The notes under the pieces were generated by a model. It was not told where the DNA came from. It was given only the letters and a program-made list of their open reading frames with translations, and ran no database searches. From Sulfitobacter litoralis (GTDB lineage: Bacteria; Pseudomonadota; Alphaproteobacteria; Rhodobacterales; Rhodobacteraceae): a stretch of DNA of 64,000 nt. Location: the NCBI RefSeq assembly GCF_900103185.1, contig NZ_FNJD01000015.1, positions 1 to 64,000 on the forward strand, given 5' to 3'. The translations under genes were made by a program, and so were the position numbers. Position 1 is the stretch's first letter; each line of letters begins with the position of its first letter. Shown here piece after piece: positions 24,643-33,300 of the stretch.

Positions 24643-25350
24643 TCACTGACCCGCTGACTGCGTAAAATCAAGCCAGATCGGCAGGTGATCCGAGGCGCGG
24701 CGGGCGTCGTCCGTCTCGCATACGCCGCCGTCTGTGACATTCAGCGCGGCGTCTACCGCGATGCGGTCCAGTGCTGCCAGCGGCAGGCGTGCGTGATAGC
24801 TTTTGCCCGGAGCATAAATCTCAAAATGATGCGCCAGCCGTCCAAGACCGACGTTCAGCGACCACTCATTCATGTCTCCCGCGATAAGCGTCGGACGTTG
24901 AGACTGTTCATCCAGATGCGCGATTAACGCTGAAAGTTGCGCGCGACGCGATCGGCGCATGAGACCGAGGTGAGTAGCGATGATGCGCATGGGGATATCA
25001 TAGAGGTCGAAATCGACCACCATTGCACCCCGGGGTTCAATTCCCGGCAGGTTCAGGTGTTTTACATCAACCAGCTTTGCATCAGGGCTTAGTAGGACGG
25101 CGTTGCCATGCCACCCGATGCTGACTTCGCTGGGGACGGGCACCGCGATCAAACCGGTTTGGGCGGTCACCTGATCCACCGGCAGCGCCGAGGGGCGGGG
25201 CCCAAGCCGCATGTCGGCCTCTTGTAGCACGACAATGTCGGCATTGAGCGTCTGTATCACCCGCATAATGCGGTCGGGATCGCGTTTGCGGTCCGTGCCC
25301 ATGGCCTTGCGCATATTATAGCTGGCGATGCGAAGGGTGGTCTGGGTCAC
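24643..25350 (-). CDS. Endonuclease/exonuclease/phosphatase-fold hydrolase
   Basis: 235 residues from GTG 25350, whose GTGA overlaps the TGA of the upstream phospholipase gene. An ATG 26 codons upstream lies inside that gene and is unlikely. The EEP fold is shown by LRIASYNMRKAMG, IVVLQEADMRLG (metal-binding Glu), IATHLGLMRRSRRAQL, LIAGDMNEW (catalytic Asp/Asn) and ASDHLPIWLDF (final Asp-His). Substrates range from DNA and RNA to phospholipids and inositol phosphates. Coupling to a phospholipase D-type gene suggests lipid or phosphodiester metabolism. No signal peptide is seen. Confidence 0.85.
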   Translation of the reverse strand: MTQTTLRIASYNMRKAMGTDRKRDPDRIMRVIQTLNADIVVLQEADMRLGPRPSALPVDQVTAQTGLIAVPVPSEVSIGWHGNAVLLSPDAKLVDVKHLNLPGIEPRGAMVVDFDLYDIPMRIIATHLGLMRRSRRAQLSALIAHLDEQSQRPTLIAGDMNEWSLNVGLGRLAHHFEIYAPGKSYHARLPLAALDRIAVDAALNVTDGGVCETDDARRASDHLPIWLDFTQSAGQ

Positions 25351-26711
25351 AAGATCGGTGCTCCTATGCGAAAGACGCCCTCGGCCAGGCGGCGGGGTAG
25401 GTGTGGGCTTGGCATGTTCTCGTGGCACTCTGCCTCTCGGGCGTTGAACCAGTCCGACAGGATTGCCACGCTGCTTGCATCATAAACGAACAACATCGCC
25501 TCAAAGTTCAAAAGCATACTGCGAACGTCAAAGTTTGCCGTACCCACGAGGCCCACATCATCAATCAACGCGGCTTTGGCGTGGATCATGGCGGGTTCAA
25601 AATATTTGACTTTAGCACCCGCCGTATGGGCATCGCGCAAGTATCCGCCACGTGCAAAGTCGGCGATATGCTGGTTTGATTTATGCGGTACCAAAATACG
25701 CACATCGACCCCGCGCAACGCGGCGATGCGCAACGCATTCGCCAGCGGCTCTGTCGGGACAAAGTACGGCGTGGCGATCCAGATACGGGTTTGTGCCAGA
25801 TGCAGCGCACGAATGATCCCGTCGTGCAGCGGGTCTTCGACGATATCAGGGCCCGACGGGATGAGCTGTACCGTGGCATTGCCCGCCGTTGTGGGGGCGG
25901 GCGTAGTAATATGGTCTACATCTTCGCCACAGGCGACTTCCCAGTCTGAGCGGAACACATCGCAAAATGTCTGTACCGACTGACCTTCTAGGGTAAAGGC
26001 CAGATCAACCCAGTGATCCGCGTGGGGATGGTCAGACATATAGTGTTCGCCAATATTCATCCCGCCCGAAAAAACGCGGGCGTGATCGGCGATGATCATC
26101 TTGCGGTGATTGCGCAGGTTCAGGTGGCCACTGCTGGGCAGTTGCAGGATCGGGGAAAAGAACAGCACCTCCCCGCCGGCCTTGCGCAGCGCCTTGACTG
26201 CCTTGGAGGGGCCGCGCAACGTGCCCAACCGGTCCATCAGCAAGCGGACTTTAACGCCGTTGCGGGCTTTCTCGGTCAGCGCAGTGACGACATGATTACC
26301 GGTATCGTCATCTGAGACGATATAAAACAGCACGTCGATGGTCTGCGTTGCGCTGGCAATCAGCTCCATCGCGGCGGTGTAGGCGGTTTGCGGGGTCTCG
26401 TACAAGTTGAACCGCTGCGCCTCTAGCGCGGGGGGCAGGCCGAAGTTCTGGAACATCTGGTCAAGCGCATGCACCGGCGTTTGGGGATCTTCTTTTTGAG
26501 TAAAGTGGATGGGCTCGTAGCGTTTCCCTTGTTTGCGGAACCCCAGTGCCAGAAACAGCGGAGCGGCAACATAAGGCATGACCACCAAAAACAGGATCCA
26601 CGCGGCCGTTGATTGCGGGCTGCGGCGCTGTTGCAAGAGAATAAAGGCCACACCAAGCGTCAGCAAGATAACGCCAACAACCTCTATATGGGTGGTGAGA
26701 AATGCGATCAT
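25347..26711 (-). CDS. Cardiolipin synthase-like phospholipase D protein
   Basis: 454 residues. Two N-terminal transmembrane helices (VVGVILLTLGVAFILLQQ and AAWILFLVVMPYVAAPLFLA) are followed by two HKD motifs: NHRKMIIADHARVFSGGMN (H-x-K-x4-D) and MIHAKAALIDDVGLVGTANF. This architecture is that of bacterial ClsA/ClsB enzymes, which join two phosphatidylglycerols into cardiolipin at the inner membrane. SDPxL-like spacing and length (about 450-480) agree. It is translationally coupled to the downstream EEP-fold gene. An alternative role as another phosphatidyltransferase cannot be excluded. Confidence 0.88.
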   Translation of the reverse strand: MIAFLTTHIEVVGVILLTLGVAFILLQQRRSPQSTAAWILFLVVMPYVAAPLFLALGFRKQGKRYEPIHFTQKEDPQTPVHALDQMFQNFGLPPALEAQRFNLYETPQTAYTAAMELIASATQTIDVLFYIVSDDDTGNHVVTALTEKARNGVKVRLLMDRLGTLRGPSKAVKALRKAGGEVLFFSPILQLPSSGHLNLRNHRKMIIADHARVFSGGMNIGEHYMSDHPHADHWVDLAFTLEGQSVQTFCDVFRSDWEVACGEDVDHITTPAPTTAGNATVQLIPSGPDIVEDPLHDGIIRALHLAQTRIWIATPYFVPTEPLANALRIAALRGVDVRILVPHKSNQHIADFARGGYLRDAHTAGAKVKYFEPAMIHAKAALIDDVGLVGTANFDVRSMLLNFEAMLFVYDASSVAILSDWFNAREAECHENMPSPHLPRRLAEGVFRIGAPIL

Positions 26712-27082
26712 GGTCGTTTTGCCCCTGAGTCGAAGAAAATCCCGCCATCCGGGCTGCTCAGCTACCTAGCACATAGCGGTCTAGACGCCACATTTTGCAG
26801 CATTTTTGCCCAATTTTGACTTCAGTGCGCGTGGGTATGGTTCCAACTTTAGGAAAATTTATTTTCGAGTGTTGTGTCAGGGTGCGGTGAAACCGCCTGT
26901 GTGGCGTTATTTTTAAGGGGCTACGGCAGCAATGCCCTGCCGAAGGAATGTGCATTTGAGCAACATATTACCGATCACCAACCCGTGATTGGGAAATCCT
27001 GCAACCAGAGCTTAGCTGCCGTGTTGTGTCGATGAAGCGGGAAGCGCCCGCTCCGATGTAAACTGATCGAGGAGTTACGATT
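26712..27082. other. Intergenic region with divergent promoters
   Basis: This lies between cls (-) and the outer-membrane barrel gene (+). It contains a small hairpin (GCGGT-GA-AACCGC near 26883-26895), a GGGAAGCGCCCGCTCC hairpin-like stretch in the probable leader (27039-27054), and a strong ribosome-binding site GAGGAG (27069-27074) before ATG 27083. No gene or named RNA is seen. A long leader is usual for abundant outer-membrane protein genes. Confidence 0.45.
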
Positions 27083-27700
27083 ATGAAACGCACTATGAAA
27101 CTTGCATCCGCAGCCTTTTTGGCATCCACAGCATTCGCTGGCGCAGCATTCGCTGGTAGCCTGTCGGAGCCAGTGATCGAGCCCGTAATGACCGCGCCCG
27201 TTCCTGCACCAAACCTGGGCGGCGACTGGACAGGCTTCTACACAGGTCTGCAGTTGGGCTATGCCGACGCTGAGACCGATGGCGGTGTTGCTGATCTGGA
27301 TGGCGACAACGGTTCCTACGGTTTCCACGCAGGTTACAACTATGACTTCGGTCGTTTTGTCCTGGGCGGCGAGCTGGACTATGATAAAACAGACATCGAT
27401 CTGGACAACGCTGCAGGCACCACGATCGGGACTGTTGACTCCGTTGCTCGTGCTAAAATCAAAGGCGGCTACGATCTGGGCAACACTCTGATCTACGCAA
27501 CCGGTGGTTACGCTCGTGCCGACACCTCCATGGGTGACGAAGACGGTGCCTTCTACGGTATCGGCATGGACTACAAAATCACCGAGCAATACAGCGTTGG
27601 TGCCGAGCTTCTCGAGCACAAATTTGATGACGTAGGCGGAAACTCCGATGTGGATGCAGATGTAACCACATTCAACGTTCGTGGTTCTTACCGTTTCTAA
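27083..27700 (+). CDS. Outer-membrane beta-barrel protein, Omp25/OprF-barrel-like
   Basis: 205 residues. Sec signal 1-24 (LASAAFLASTAFAGAAFAG). The mature barrel starts WTGFYTGLQLGYADAETDGG and includes NGSYGFHAGYNYDFGRFVLG, GGELDYDKTDID, AKIKGGYDLGNTLIYATGGY and ends VTTFNVRGSYRF with terminal Phe, giving eight strands as in small alphaproteobacterial porin-family proteins. Codons such as GGT, AAA and AAC are preferred compared with neighbours, which suggests high expression. It is monocistronic and ended by a strong bidirectional terminator. The function is probably structural or adhesive. Confidence 0.87.
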   Translation: MKRTMKLASAAFLASTAFAGAAFAGSLSEPVIEPVMTAPVPAPNLGGDWTGFYTGLQLGYADAETDGGVADLDGDNGSYGFHAGYNYDFGRFVLGGELDYDKTDIDLDNAAGTTIGTVDSVARAKIKGGYDLGNTLIYATGGYARADTSMGDEDGAFYGIGMDYKITEQYSVGAELLEHKFDDVGGNSDVDADVTTFNVRGSYRF

Positions 27701-27786
27701 GCTGATAAGCTGACAACTGGCGGTGTATCTGCCGAGGGCGTCGCAACGCGATTTCTTCGGCAGATGATATATAAAAAGTGCCAGTC

Positions 27787-27819
27787 AAAAAGGCCGGAGG
27801 ATTATCCTCCGGCCTTTTT
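27787..27819. terminator. Strong bidirectional Rho-independent terminator
   Basis: AAAAAGGCCGGAGG (27787-27800) and CCTCCGGCCTTTTT (27806-27819) form a perfect stem with a five-base loop; the A-run on the left and T-run on the right make it work both ways. It separates the outer-membrane barrel gene (+) from the convergent aminotransferase gene (-). Confidence 0.92.
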
Positions 27820-27856
27820 AGATTCTTTCATATCGGTTCTTGCCGGGATGCCGGTG

Positions 27857-29035
27857 TCAGGCCGCGAGCGCCTCGGCGAAATCGCACACTGTCGCCAGCG
27901 CTTGGGCAAAGCGCGTGTCCTCGATCGTCATTGCGACACGGATATGTCCCGCCGCGGCCTCGCCAAAACTTTCGCCAGGCATGACCGCGATGTGGTGTTT
28001 CTCGAGCAGGGCATAGGCAAAGTCCTCGCCCGTCATGCCGGTGCTGCGAATATCGAGCATCACGTACATTGCGCCTTGGGCGGGCACGAGGCTGACGGCG
28101 TTTTGCCGTGCCAGAATATCCTGAGCCAACAACCGGCGACGTTGGAAGGGGGCCGAGATTTCGGTCTCGAACGCGGTGCCTTGGTTCAGCGCGAACAAGG
28201 CGGCGTCCTGAATGTATCCCGGCACGCCATAGGTCGTGTGCGTCGCAAGATTGGTCAGATGTTCAATCGCGTCAACCGGCCCGACGATCCAGCCACAACG
28301 GGAACCGGTCATGGCGTGGCTTTTCGACATCGACCCCACGACCAGCGTGTGATCTGCCATACCGTCCAGCGCGCGCGGCGACAGATGTTCGCCTTCCCAG
28401 ACCTGCGTGTCATACACCTCGTCCGAGATCAGCCACATGTTGTGATCCCGGCAGACTTGCGCGATGCCTTCAAGCGTCTCGCGAGAATAGACAACGCCCG
28501 TTGGGTTGTTGGGGGAATTGACCAGCAGCGATGTTGCTCCGGTCTGCTTGGCTGCGGCGGCTATCGCGGCGGGTCGGGGCTGAAATGCATCATCGGCACT
28601 GGCCAAAACGGCATGGGGCAGGGCGCTGACACCGCGGATCGTGCCGGGGTATGTGGCATAGTACGGATCGATATAAAGCGCGGTATCGCCGGGGTTGCAG
28701 GTCGCCATATGCGCCGCAAACAGCGCACTTTGCCCACCGGGTGTGATCAGCACGTTATCGCGCGTTGTGGGGACACCGGTGCGTTCTTGCAGCCGCGCGG
28801 CCACGGCATCGCGCAGGTCGGTGGTGCCGGGAATGGCAGCATAGCCCGTGTGACCGGCCAGCGCTGCACGGTGCATATCTTGCAAGATCGGCGCGGCAGT
28901 ACGGATGTCATGTTCACCAATGGTAAGTTCGGTTACATCGGCACCATCTGCGATCATCTGGCGCGCGCGCAGGAAAACGCCCCAACCGTCTGATCCGCCG
29001 CCAAGCAGTCCTGTAATACGCGATGATAGTTGCAT
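27857..29035 (-). CDS. Class I/II PLP-dependent aminotransferase
   Basis: 392 residues, cytoplasmic fold-type I enzyme. The PLP lysine is in VGSMSKSHAMTGSRCGW (about residues 233-249). Other family marks are LITPGGQSALFAAHMA, LLVNSPNNPTGVVYSRET (Asn contacting PLP) and LISDEVYDTQVW (Asp/Tyr). The substrate is most likely an aspartate- or aromatic-type amino acid; similar roseobacter genes are annotated only as 'aminotransferase'. It stands alone and converges on the outer-membrane barrel gene. Exact specificity cannot be read from sequence. Confidence 0.9.
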   Translation of the reverse strand: MQLSSRITGLLGGGSDGWGVFLRARQMIADGADVTELTIGEHDIRTAAPILQDMHRAALAGHTGYAAIPGTTDLRDAVAARLQERTGVPTTRDNVLITPGGQSALFAAHMATCNPGDTALYIDPYYATYPGTIRGVSALPHAVLASADDAFQPRPAAIAAAAKQTGATSLLVNSPNNPTGVVYSRETLEGIAQVCRDHNMWLISDEVYDTQVWEGEHLSPRALDGMADHTLVVGSMSKSHAMTGSRCGWIVGPVDAIEHLTNLATHTTYGVPGYIQDAALFALNQGTAFETEISAPFQRRRLLAQDILARQNAVSLVPAQGAMYVMLDIRSTGMTGEDFAYALLEKHHIAVMPGESFGEAAAGHIRVAMTIEDTRFAQALATVCDFAEALAA

Positions 29036-29260
29036 GCCGTCTCTCCCTCGTAACGTGAAGACGCAGGGGCGCAGAGCAGGGTTGATTTGTCAATCAGGCT
29101 TGACCGCCACGGGCGGGTCGGGCTACGCAGACCCTATGAGGATGATGCCACCCCTTATTTGCTGTATTCCCTGCTAAGACCTTCCGGCGGGCTTGCTCAC
29201 ATCGTTTTCTTCCCGAGATTTCAGTGCCATGCCCGCGCAATCCTTGCGTAAGGACGCGCC

Positions 29261-30802
29261 ATGACCACAATCAAGCTGCACAATACGAAAACCCGCAAGC
29301 GCGAGGATTTCATCCCAATCGATGATAACAACGTGCGGATGTATGTCTGTGGGCCGACGGTGTACGACCGCGCCCACTTGGGCAACGCGCGCCCCGTCAT
29401 CGTGTTTGACGTGCTCAACCGTCTGCTGCGCCATGTCTATGGCGAGGATCATGTGACCTATGTGCGCAACTTCACGGATGTAGACGATAAGATCAACGCA
29501 CGGGCGGCCGAAAGCGGGCGGTCCATTGGCGAGATCACCGCTGAAACAACCCAGTGGTTTCTGGAGGACATGGCCGCCGTTGGCGCGCTAGAGCCCGACC
29601 ACATGCCACGCGCCACCGCCTATATTCCGCAGATGGTCGCGATGATCGAAGATCTGATCGCCAAGGGACACGCCTATGCCGCCGAGGGACATGTGCTGTT
29701 CTCTGTCGAAAGCTACAAAGCCTATGGCGCGCTGTCGGGCCGGTCGATCGACGATATGATTGCCGGCGCGCGGGTCGAGGTTGCGCCATACAAGCGTAAC
29801 CCCATGGATTTCGTACTGTGGAAGCCGTCGGACGACGCGACGCCGGGGTGGGACAGCCCGTGGGGTCGGGGCCGTCCGGGCTGGCATATCGAATGTTCGG
29901 CCATGGCGGACGAGCTGCTGTGGAAAGAGCCCCTTCGTCAGGACCGTCTGTCTGAAGAGGCAAAGAGCCAACCGCACGTTTTTGACATTCACGGCGGCGG
30001 GCTGGACCTGCAGTTCCCGCACCACGAGGACGAAATCGCCCAAAGCTGCTGCGCCAATGGCACCGACGAAATGGCCCGCTACTGGCTGCACAACGAGATG
30101 TTGCAGGTCGAGGGCAAGAAGATGTCGAAGTCCCTTGGTAACTTCTTTACGGTACGGGACTTGTTGGATCAGGGCGTGCCGGGCGAAGTGATCCGTTTCG
30201 TCATGCTCAGCACCCACTATCGCAAGCCGATGGACTGGACGGAGAAGAAGCGCGACGAAGCGGAAAAGACGCTGCGGAAGATGGCCGAGTTACTTTCTGA
30301 TATTAATCTAAATTTTATGCGTGCGGCGGTTGGAGGACTAGAGATTCCGCCCCCCTCTGAATTCGTAGATGCGCTCTCAAGTGATTTGAATACGTCCCTC
30401 GCGCTCACGCTTTTGAACGGTTACTTTAAGAAATCAGATGCTCATCGACTGGCATCGTCGCTTATTATGTTGGGGTTCGACCCTGATGAATTGGTGCGTA
30501 AGTTTCATTCTTTCGATTTTATTTCTTCCTCCAGTGAAGTATCGGAAAGTTCAATTGTAGAGGGCACCGTCACAAGAACATGGGGTGAGGTTGATGCCAA
30601 GCTGCCTGAAACCCTGAGCAAAATTGCCAATGATTTCGAGTTACTTAGGGCTGAGGCCTCAACAACAAAAGATTTCACAAAACTTGATCAACTCAAATCC
30701 GGTTTAGGTGAGGCTGGTGTAAATGTTCAAATGTCAAAGGACGGTGTTCTTTTGCAACCAGGCCCCAATTTCGACCCCGCCAAACTGGATGCTTTGAAGT
30801 GA
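29261..30802 (+). CDS. cysS: Cysteinyl-tRNA synthetase with a composition switch in the C-terminal third
   Basis: 513 residues; charges tRNA-Cys in the cytoplasm. The class I motifs are [16 protein letters not shown] (HIGH variant and first zinc Cys), [10 protein letters not shown] (zinc Cys), HHEDEIAQS (zinc His and Glu) and KMSKS at 287-291. Start ATG 29261 has AAGGA seven to eleven bases before it. Residues 1 to about 343 use GC-rich codons like the neighbours. From about 30290 to 30770 the codons become AT-rich (TTA, CTA, AAA, TCA, ATT), and the DALR/anticodon region diverges in content. The frame stays open, so the enzyme is probably functional, but this part looks acquired from another lineage. 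Confidence 0.93.
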   Translation: MTTIKLHNTKTRKREDFIPIDDNNVRMYVCGPTVYDRAHLGNARPVIVFDVLNRLLRHVYGEDHVTYVRNFTDVDDKINARAAESGRSIGEITAETTQWFLEDMAAVGALEPDHMPRATAYIPQMVAMIEDLIAKGHAYAAEGHVLFSVESYKAYGALSGRSIDDMIAGARVEVAPYKRNPMDFVLWKPSDDATPGWDSPWGRGRPGWHIECSAMADELLWKEPLRQDRLSEEAKSQPHVFDIHGGGLDLQFPHHEDEIAQSCCANGTDEMARYWLHNEMLQVEGKKMSKSLGNFFTVRDLLDQGVPGEVIRFVMLSTHYRKPMDWTEKKRDEAEKTLRKMAELLSDINLNFMRAAVGGLEIPPPSEFVDALSSDLNTSLALTLLNGYFKKSDAHRLASSLIMLGFDPDELVRKFHSFDFISSSSEVSESSIVEGTVTRTWGEVDAKLPETLSKIANDFELLRAEASTTKDFTKLDQLKSGLGEAGVNVQMSKDGVLLQPGPNFDPAKLDALK

Positions 30803-30840
30803 TTTGCTTCGCGTCCAGCGCTGGTGCTTTTGCAACGTGC

Positions 30841-30870
30841 GGGAGTGAGGGGCCAGCCCCTCACGCTCCC
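30841..30870 (+). terminator. Hairpin after cysS
   Basis: GGGAG-TGAGGGG and CCCCTCA-CG-CTCCC form two stacked stems (7 and 5 bp, with a two-base bulge) around a CCAG loop, 38 bases after the cysS stop and 39 before cimA. There is no T-run, so termination may be partial. Confidence 0.5.
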
Positions 30871-30908
30871 CGAAGTTTATCTGGCAAAATGAAGGAGGGA
30901 TCGCTGCG

Positions 30909-32525
30909 ATGACCCGCGAACGCCTTTACCTTTACGACACCACGCTGCGCGACGGGCAGCAGACCCAAGGGGTGCAGTTTTCGACCGCTGAAAAGGTCAC
31001 CATCGCCACTGCGCTCGACACTTTGGGCGTTGATTATATCGAAGGCGGCTGGCCGGGCGCGAACCCGACGGACAGTGCTTTTTTCGATGCCGCACCCACG
31101 ACGCGGGCGAAGATGACGGCCTTTGGCATGACCAAGCGCAACGGCATGTCGGCGCAAAATGATGATGTACTTGCGGCGGTGATGAACGCAGGGACGGATA
31201 CGGTCTGTCTGGTGGGCAAAACCCATGATTTCCACGTCTCGGCGGCCCTTGGCATCACGCTGGAAGAAAACACCGACAATATCGCAAAGTCGATCGCGCA
31301 TCTGGTGGCCCAAGGACGCGAGGCGTTGTTTGATGCAGAGCATTTCTTTGACGGCTACCGCGCCAACCCCGATTACGCACTGACCGCTATCAAGGCGGCT
31401 TATGACGCGGGCGCGCGCTGGATTGTGCTGTGCGACACCAATGGCGGCACCATGCCAGCCGAGGTCGGGCGCATCACGGGCGAGGTCATCGCCGCAGGCA
31501 TTCCCGGCGATCGTCTGGGCATCCACACCCACAATGACACCGAAAATGCGGTCGCCTGTTCGCTGGCCGCCATTGACGCAGGCGCGCGGCAGATACAGGG
31601 GACGTTGAACGGTCTGGGTGAACGCTGCGGCAACGCCAACCTGACCACGCTGATCCCGATCCTACTGCTGAAAGAACCTTATATCAGCCGCTTTGACACG
31701 GGAATCCCCTTGGACAGCTTGGCCAACCTGACGCAGATCAGCCGCGCGCTGGACGAGATATTGAACCGCGTGCCGACCAAGCAAGCAGCCTTTGTCGGGT
31801 CGTCGGCCTTTGCGCATAAGGCCGGGCTGCACGCCAGCGCGATCCTGAAAGACCCGTCCACCTACGAACATATTGACCCCGCGCTGGTCGGCAATACGCG
31901 CATCATTCCCATGTCGAACCAAGCCGGCCAGTCGAACCTGCGCCGCCGACTTGAAAGCGCAGGGTTGACCATCGCCAAGGGAGACCCCGCCTTGGGGCAG
32001 ATCCTGGACGAGGTGAAAGCGCGCGAGGCCGAAGGCTATAGCTATGACACCGCGCAGGCGAGCTTTGAGCTGTTGGCGCGCAAGGCCTTAGGGCAGATGC
32101 CGGATCTCTTTGAGGTAAAACGCTACCGCGTCACCGTCGAGCGGCGCAAAAACAAATATGACCAGATGGTCAGCCTGTCAGAGGCGGTTGTCGTCGTGAA
32201 GGTCGACGGCGAAAAACGTCTGTCGGTGAGCGAAAGTATGGACACAGAGGGCTGTGATCGCGGACCCGTCAATGCGCTGAGCAAGGCGTTGGTCAAAGAT
32301 CTGGGGCAGTATTCCGCCTTGCTCGAAGACATGCATCTGGTCGATTTCAAGGTGCGGATCACCCAAGGCGGCACCGAAGCGGTGACACGTGTTATCATCG
32401 ATAGCGAAGACGGGCAGGGGCGACGCTGGTCCACGGTGGGCGTGTCGGCAAACATCGTTGATGCGTCATTCGAGGCGCTGCTGGACGCGATCCGCTGGAA
32501 GCTGATCCGGGACCGTAAAGGGTAA
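30909..32525 (+). CDS. cimA: (R)-citramalate synthase
   Basis: 538 residues. The TIM-barrel condensing domain begins LYLYDTTLRDGQQTQGVQFS and has the metal-binding HTHNDTENAVACS. AHKAGLHASAILKDP and the C-terminal LeuA-type dimer domain (about 400-535, with VNALSKALVKDLGQY) complete the family layout. CimA-type proteins condense pyruvate with acetyl-CoA to citramalate, giving 2-oxobutanoate for isoleucine without threonine. The 2-isopropylmalate synthase family is close, but FGMTKRNGMSAQND, DTDTVCL-like spacing and the length favour CimA. It follows cysS and is followed after three bases by the phytoene-synthase-fold gene. Confidence 0.9.
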   Translation: MTRERLYLYDTTLRDGQQTQGVQFSTAEKVTIATALDTLGVDYIEGGWPGANPTDSAFFDAAPTTRAKMTAFGMTKRNGMSAQNDDVLAAVMNAGTDTVCLVGKTHDFHVSAALGITLEENTDNIAKSIAHLVAQGREALFDAEHFFDGYRANPDYALTAIKAAYDAGARWIVLCDTNGGTMPAEVGRITGEVIAAGIPGDRLGIHTHNDTENAVACSLAAIDAGARQIQGTLNGLGERCGNANLTTLIPILLLKEPYISRFDTGIPLDSLANLTQISRALDEILNRVPTKQAAFVGSSAFAHKAGLHASAILKDPSTYEHIDPALVGNTRIIPMSNQAGQSNLRRRLESAGLTIAKGDPALGQILDEVKAREAEGYSYDTAQASFELLARKALGQMPDLFEVKRYRVTVERRKNKYDQMVSLSEAVVVVKVDGEKRLSVSESMDTEGCDRGPVNALSKALVKDLGQYSALLEDMHLVDFKVRITQGGTEAVTRVIIDSEDGQGRRWSTVGVSANIVDASFEALLDAIRWKLIRDRKG

Positions 32526-32528
32526 GAC

Positions 32529-33299
32529 ATGATGGAGTTTGATGCCGATCTGAACGCCTGCGCGGGAATCGTCGAGCGCGCCGATCCGCTGCGCTTTCGT
32601 GCCAGCATGGCCGCACCTGTTGCGGCGCGGCGCGTGCTTTTCCCGCTTTATGCATTCAACATCGAAGTGGCGCGGGCCCCATGGGTGACGCAGGAAACCA
32701 TGATCGCAGAGATGCGGCTGCAATGGTGGCGCGATGTCTGTGACGAGATCGCGAACCGTGGTGTCGTACGGCGGCACGAGGTTGCGACACCCCTTGCACT
32801 TGCCATCGCGCCCGAGGATGCGGTGCTGCTGGACACGCTCGCTGCGGCTCGGCGGTGGGACATCTACCGCGACGCCTTTGAGGATACCGCGCATTTCGAC
32901 GCTTATATCGACCAGACCACCGGCAATCTGATGTGGGTGGCTGCGCGGTCTTTGGGACCGGCAGAGGAGGCGACGGTGCGGGATGCGGCCTATGGTGCTG
33001 GGGTGGCGGCCTGGCTGCACGCGATCCCGCAGCTCGTCGAGCAGGGGCGCGTGCCGCTGTTGGACGGCACCGACGCGGGCGTCGTGGCGCTAGCGGAAAA
33101 GGCGCGGGCCCGGTTGCGACAGGCGCGGGCCAACCGTGGCAAGATATCGAAAGCAGCGCGAGCGGCGATGTATAGCCTCGGCGCGGCGGACAAAGTGCTC
33201 AGCGCGGCGATGGCCTCTCCCGCACGCGTTAGCGCGGGGGAATTGCCGCCGATGAATGATTTCCCGCTGTCATGGCGTGCGCTGTCGGGGCGCTGGTAG
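32529..33299 (+). CDS. Squalene/phytoene synthase-fold protein (NDUFAF6-like)
   Basis: 256 residues. The fold is indicated by DPLRFRASMAAPVAARRVLFP, YAFNIEVARAP, MRLQWWRDVCDEI and the C-terminal NRGKISKAARAAMY. The Asp-rich DxxxD motifs needed for prenyl-diphosphate ionisation are missing or reduced (AYIDQTTGNL replaces the second one), so catalysis is doubtful. This fits the alphaproteobacterial relatives of the complex I assembly factor NDUFAF6 more than a true carotenoid enzyme. No other carotenoid gene is nearby. It starts three bases after cimA and may be co-transcribed. Confidence 0.75.
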   Translation: MMEFDADLNACAGIVERADPLRFRASMAAPVAARRVLFPLYAFNIEVARAPWVTQETMIAEMRLQWWRDVCDEIANRGVVRRHEVATPLALAIAPEDAVLLDTLAAARRWDIYRDAFEDTAHFDAYIDQTTGNLMWVAARSLGPAEEATVRDAAYGAGVAAWLHAIPQLVEQGRVPLLDGTDAGVVALAEKARARLRQARANRGKISKAARAAMYSLGAADKVLSAAMASPARVSAGELPPMNDFPLSWRALSGRW

Positions 33300-33300
33300 G

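Noticed and set aside
27764-28993. 409-residue open frame on the plus strand
   Set aside because: It is the complement of a clear aminotransferase gene and has His/Arg/Gly-rich random composition.
32529-33299. Carotenoid phytoene synthase (crtB)
   Set aside because: Asp-rich catalytic motifs are not evident and no crt genes are nearby.
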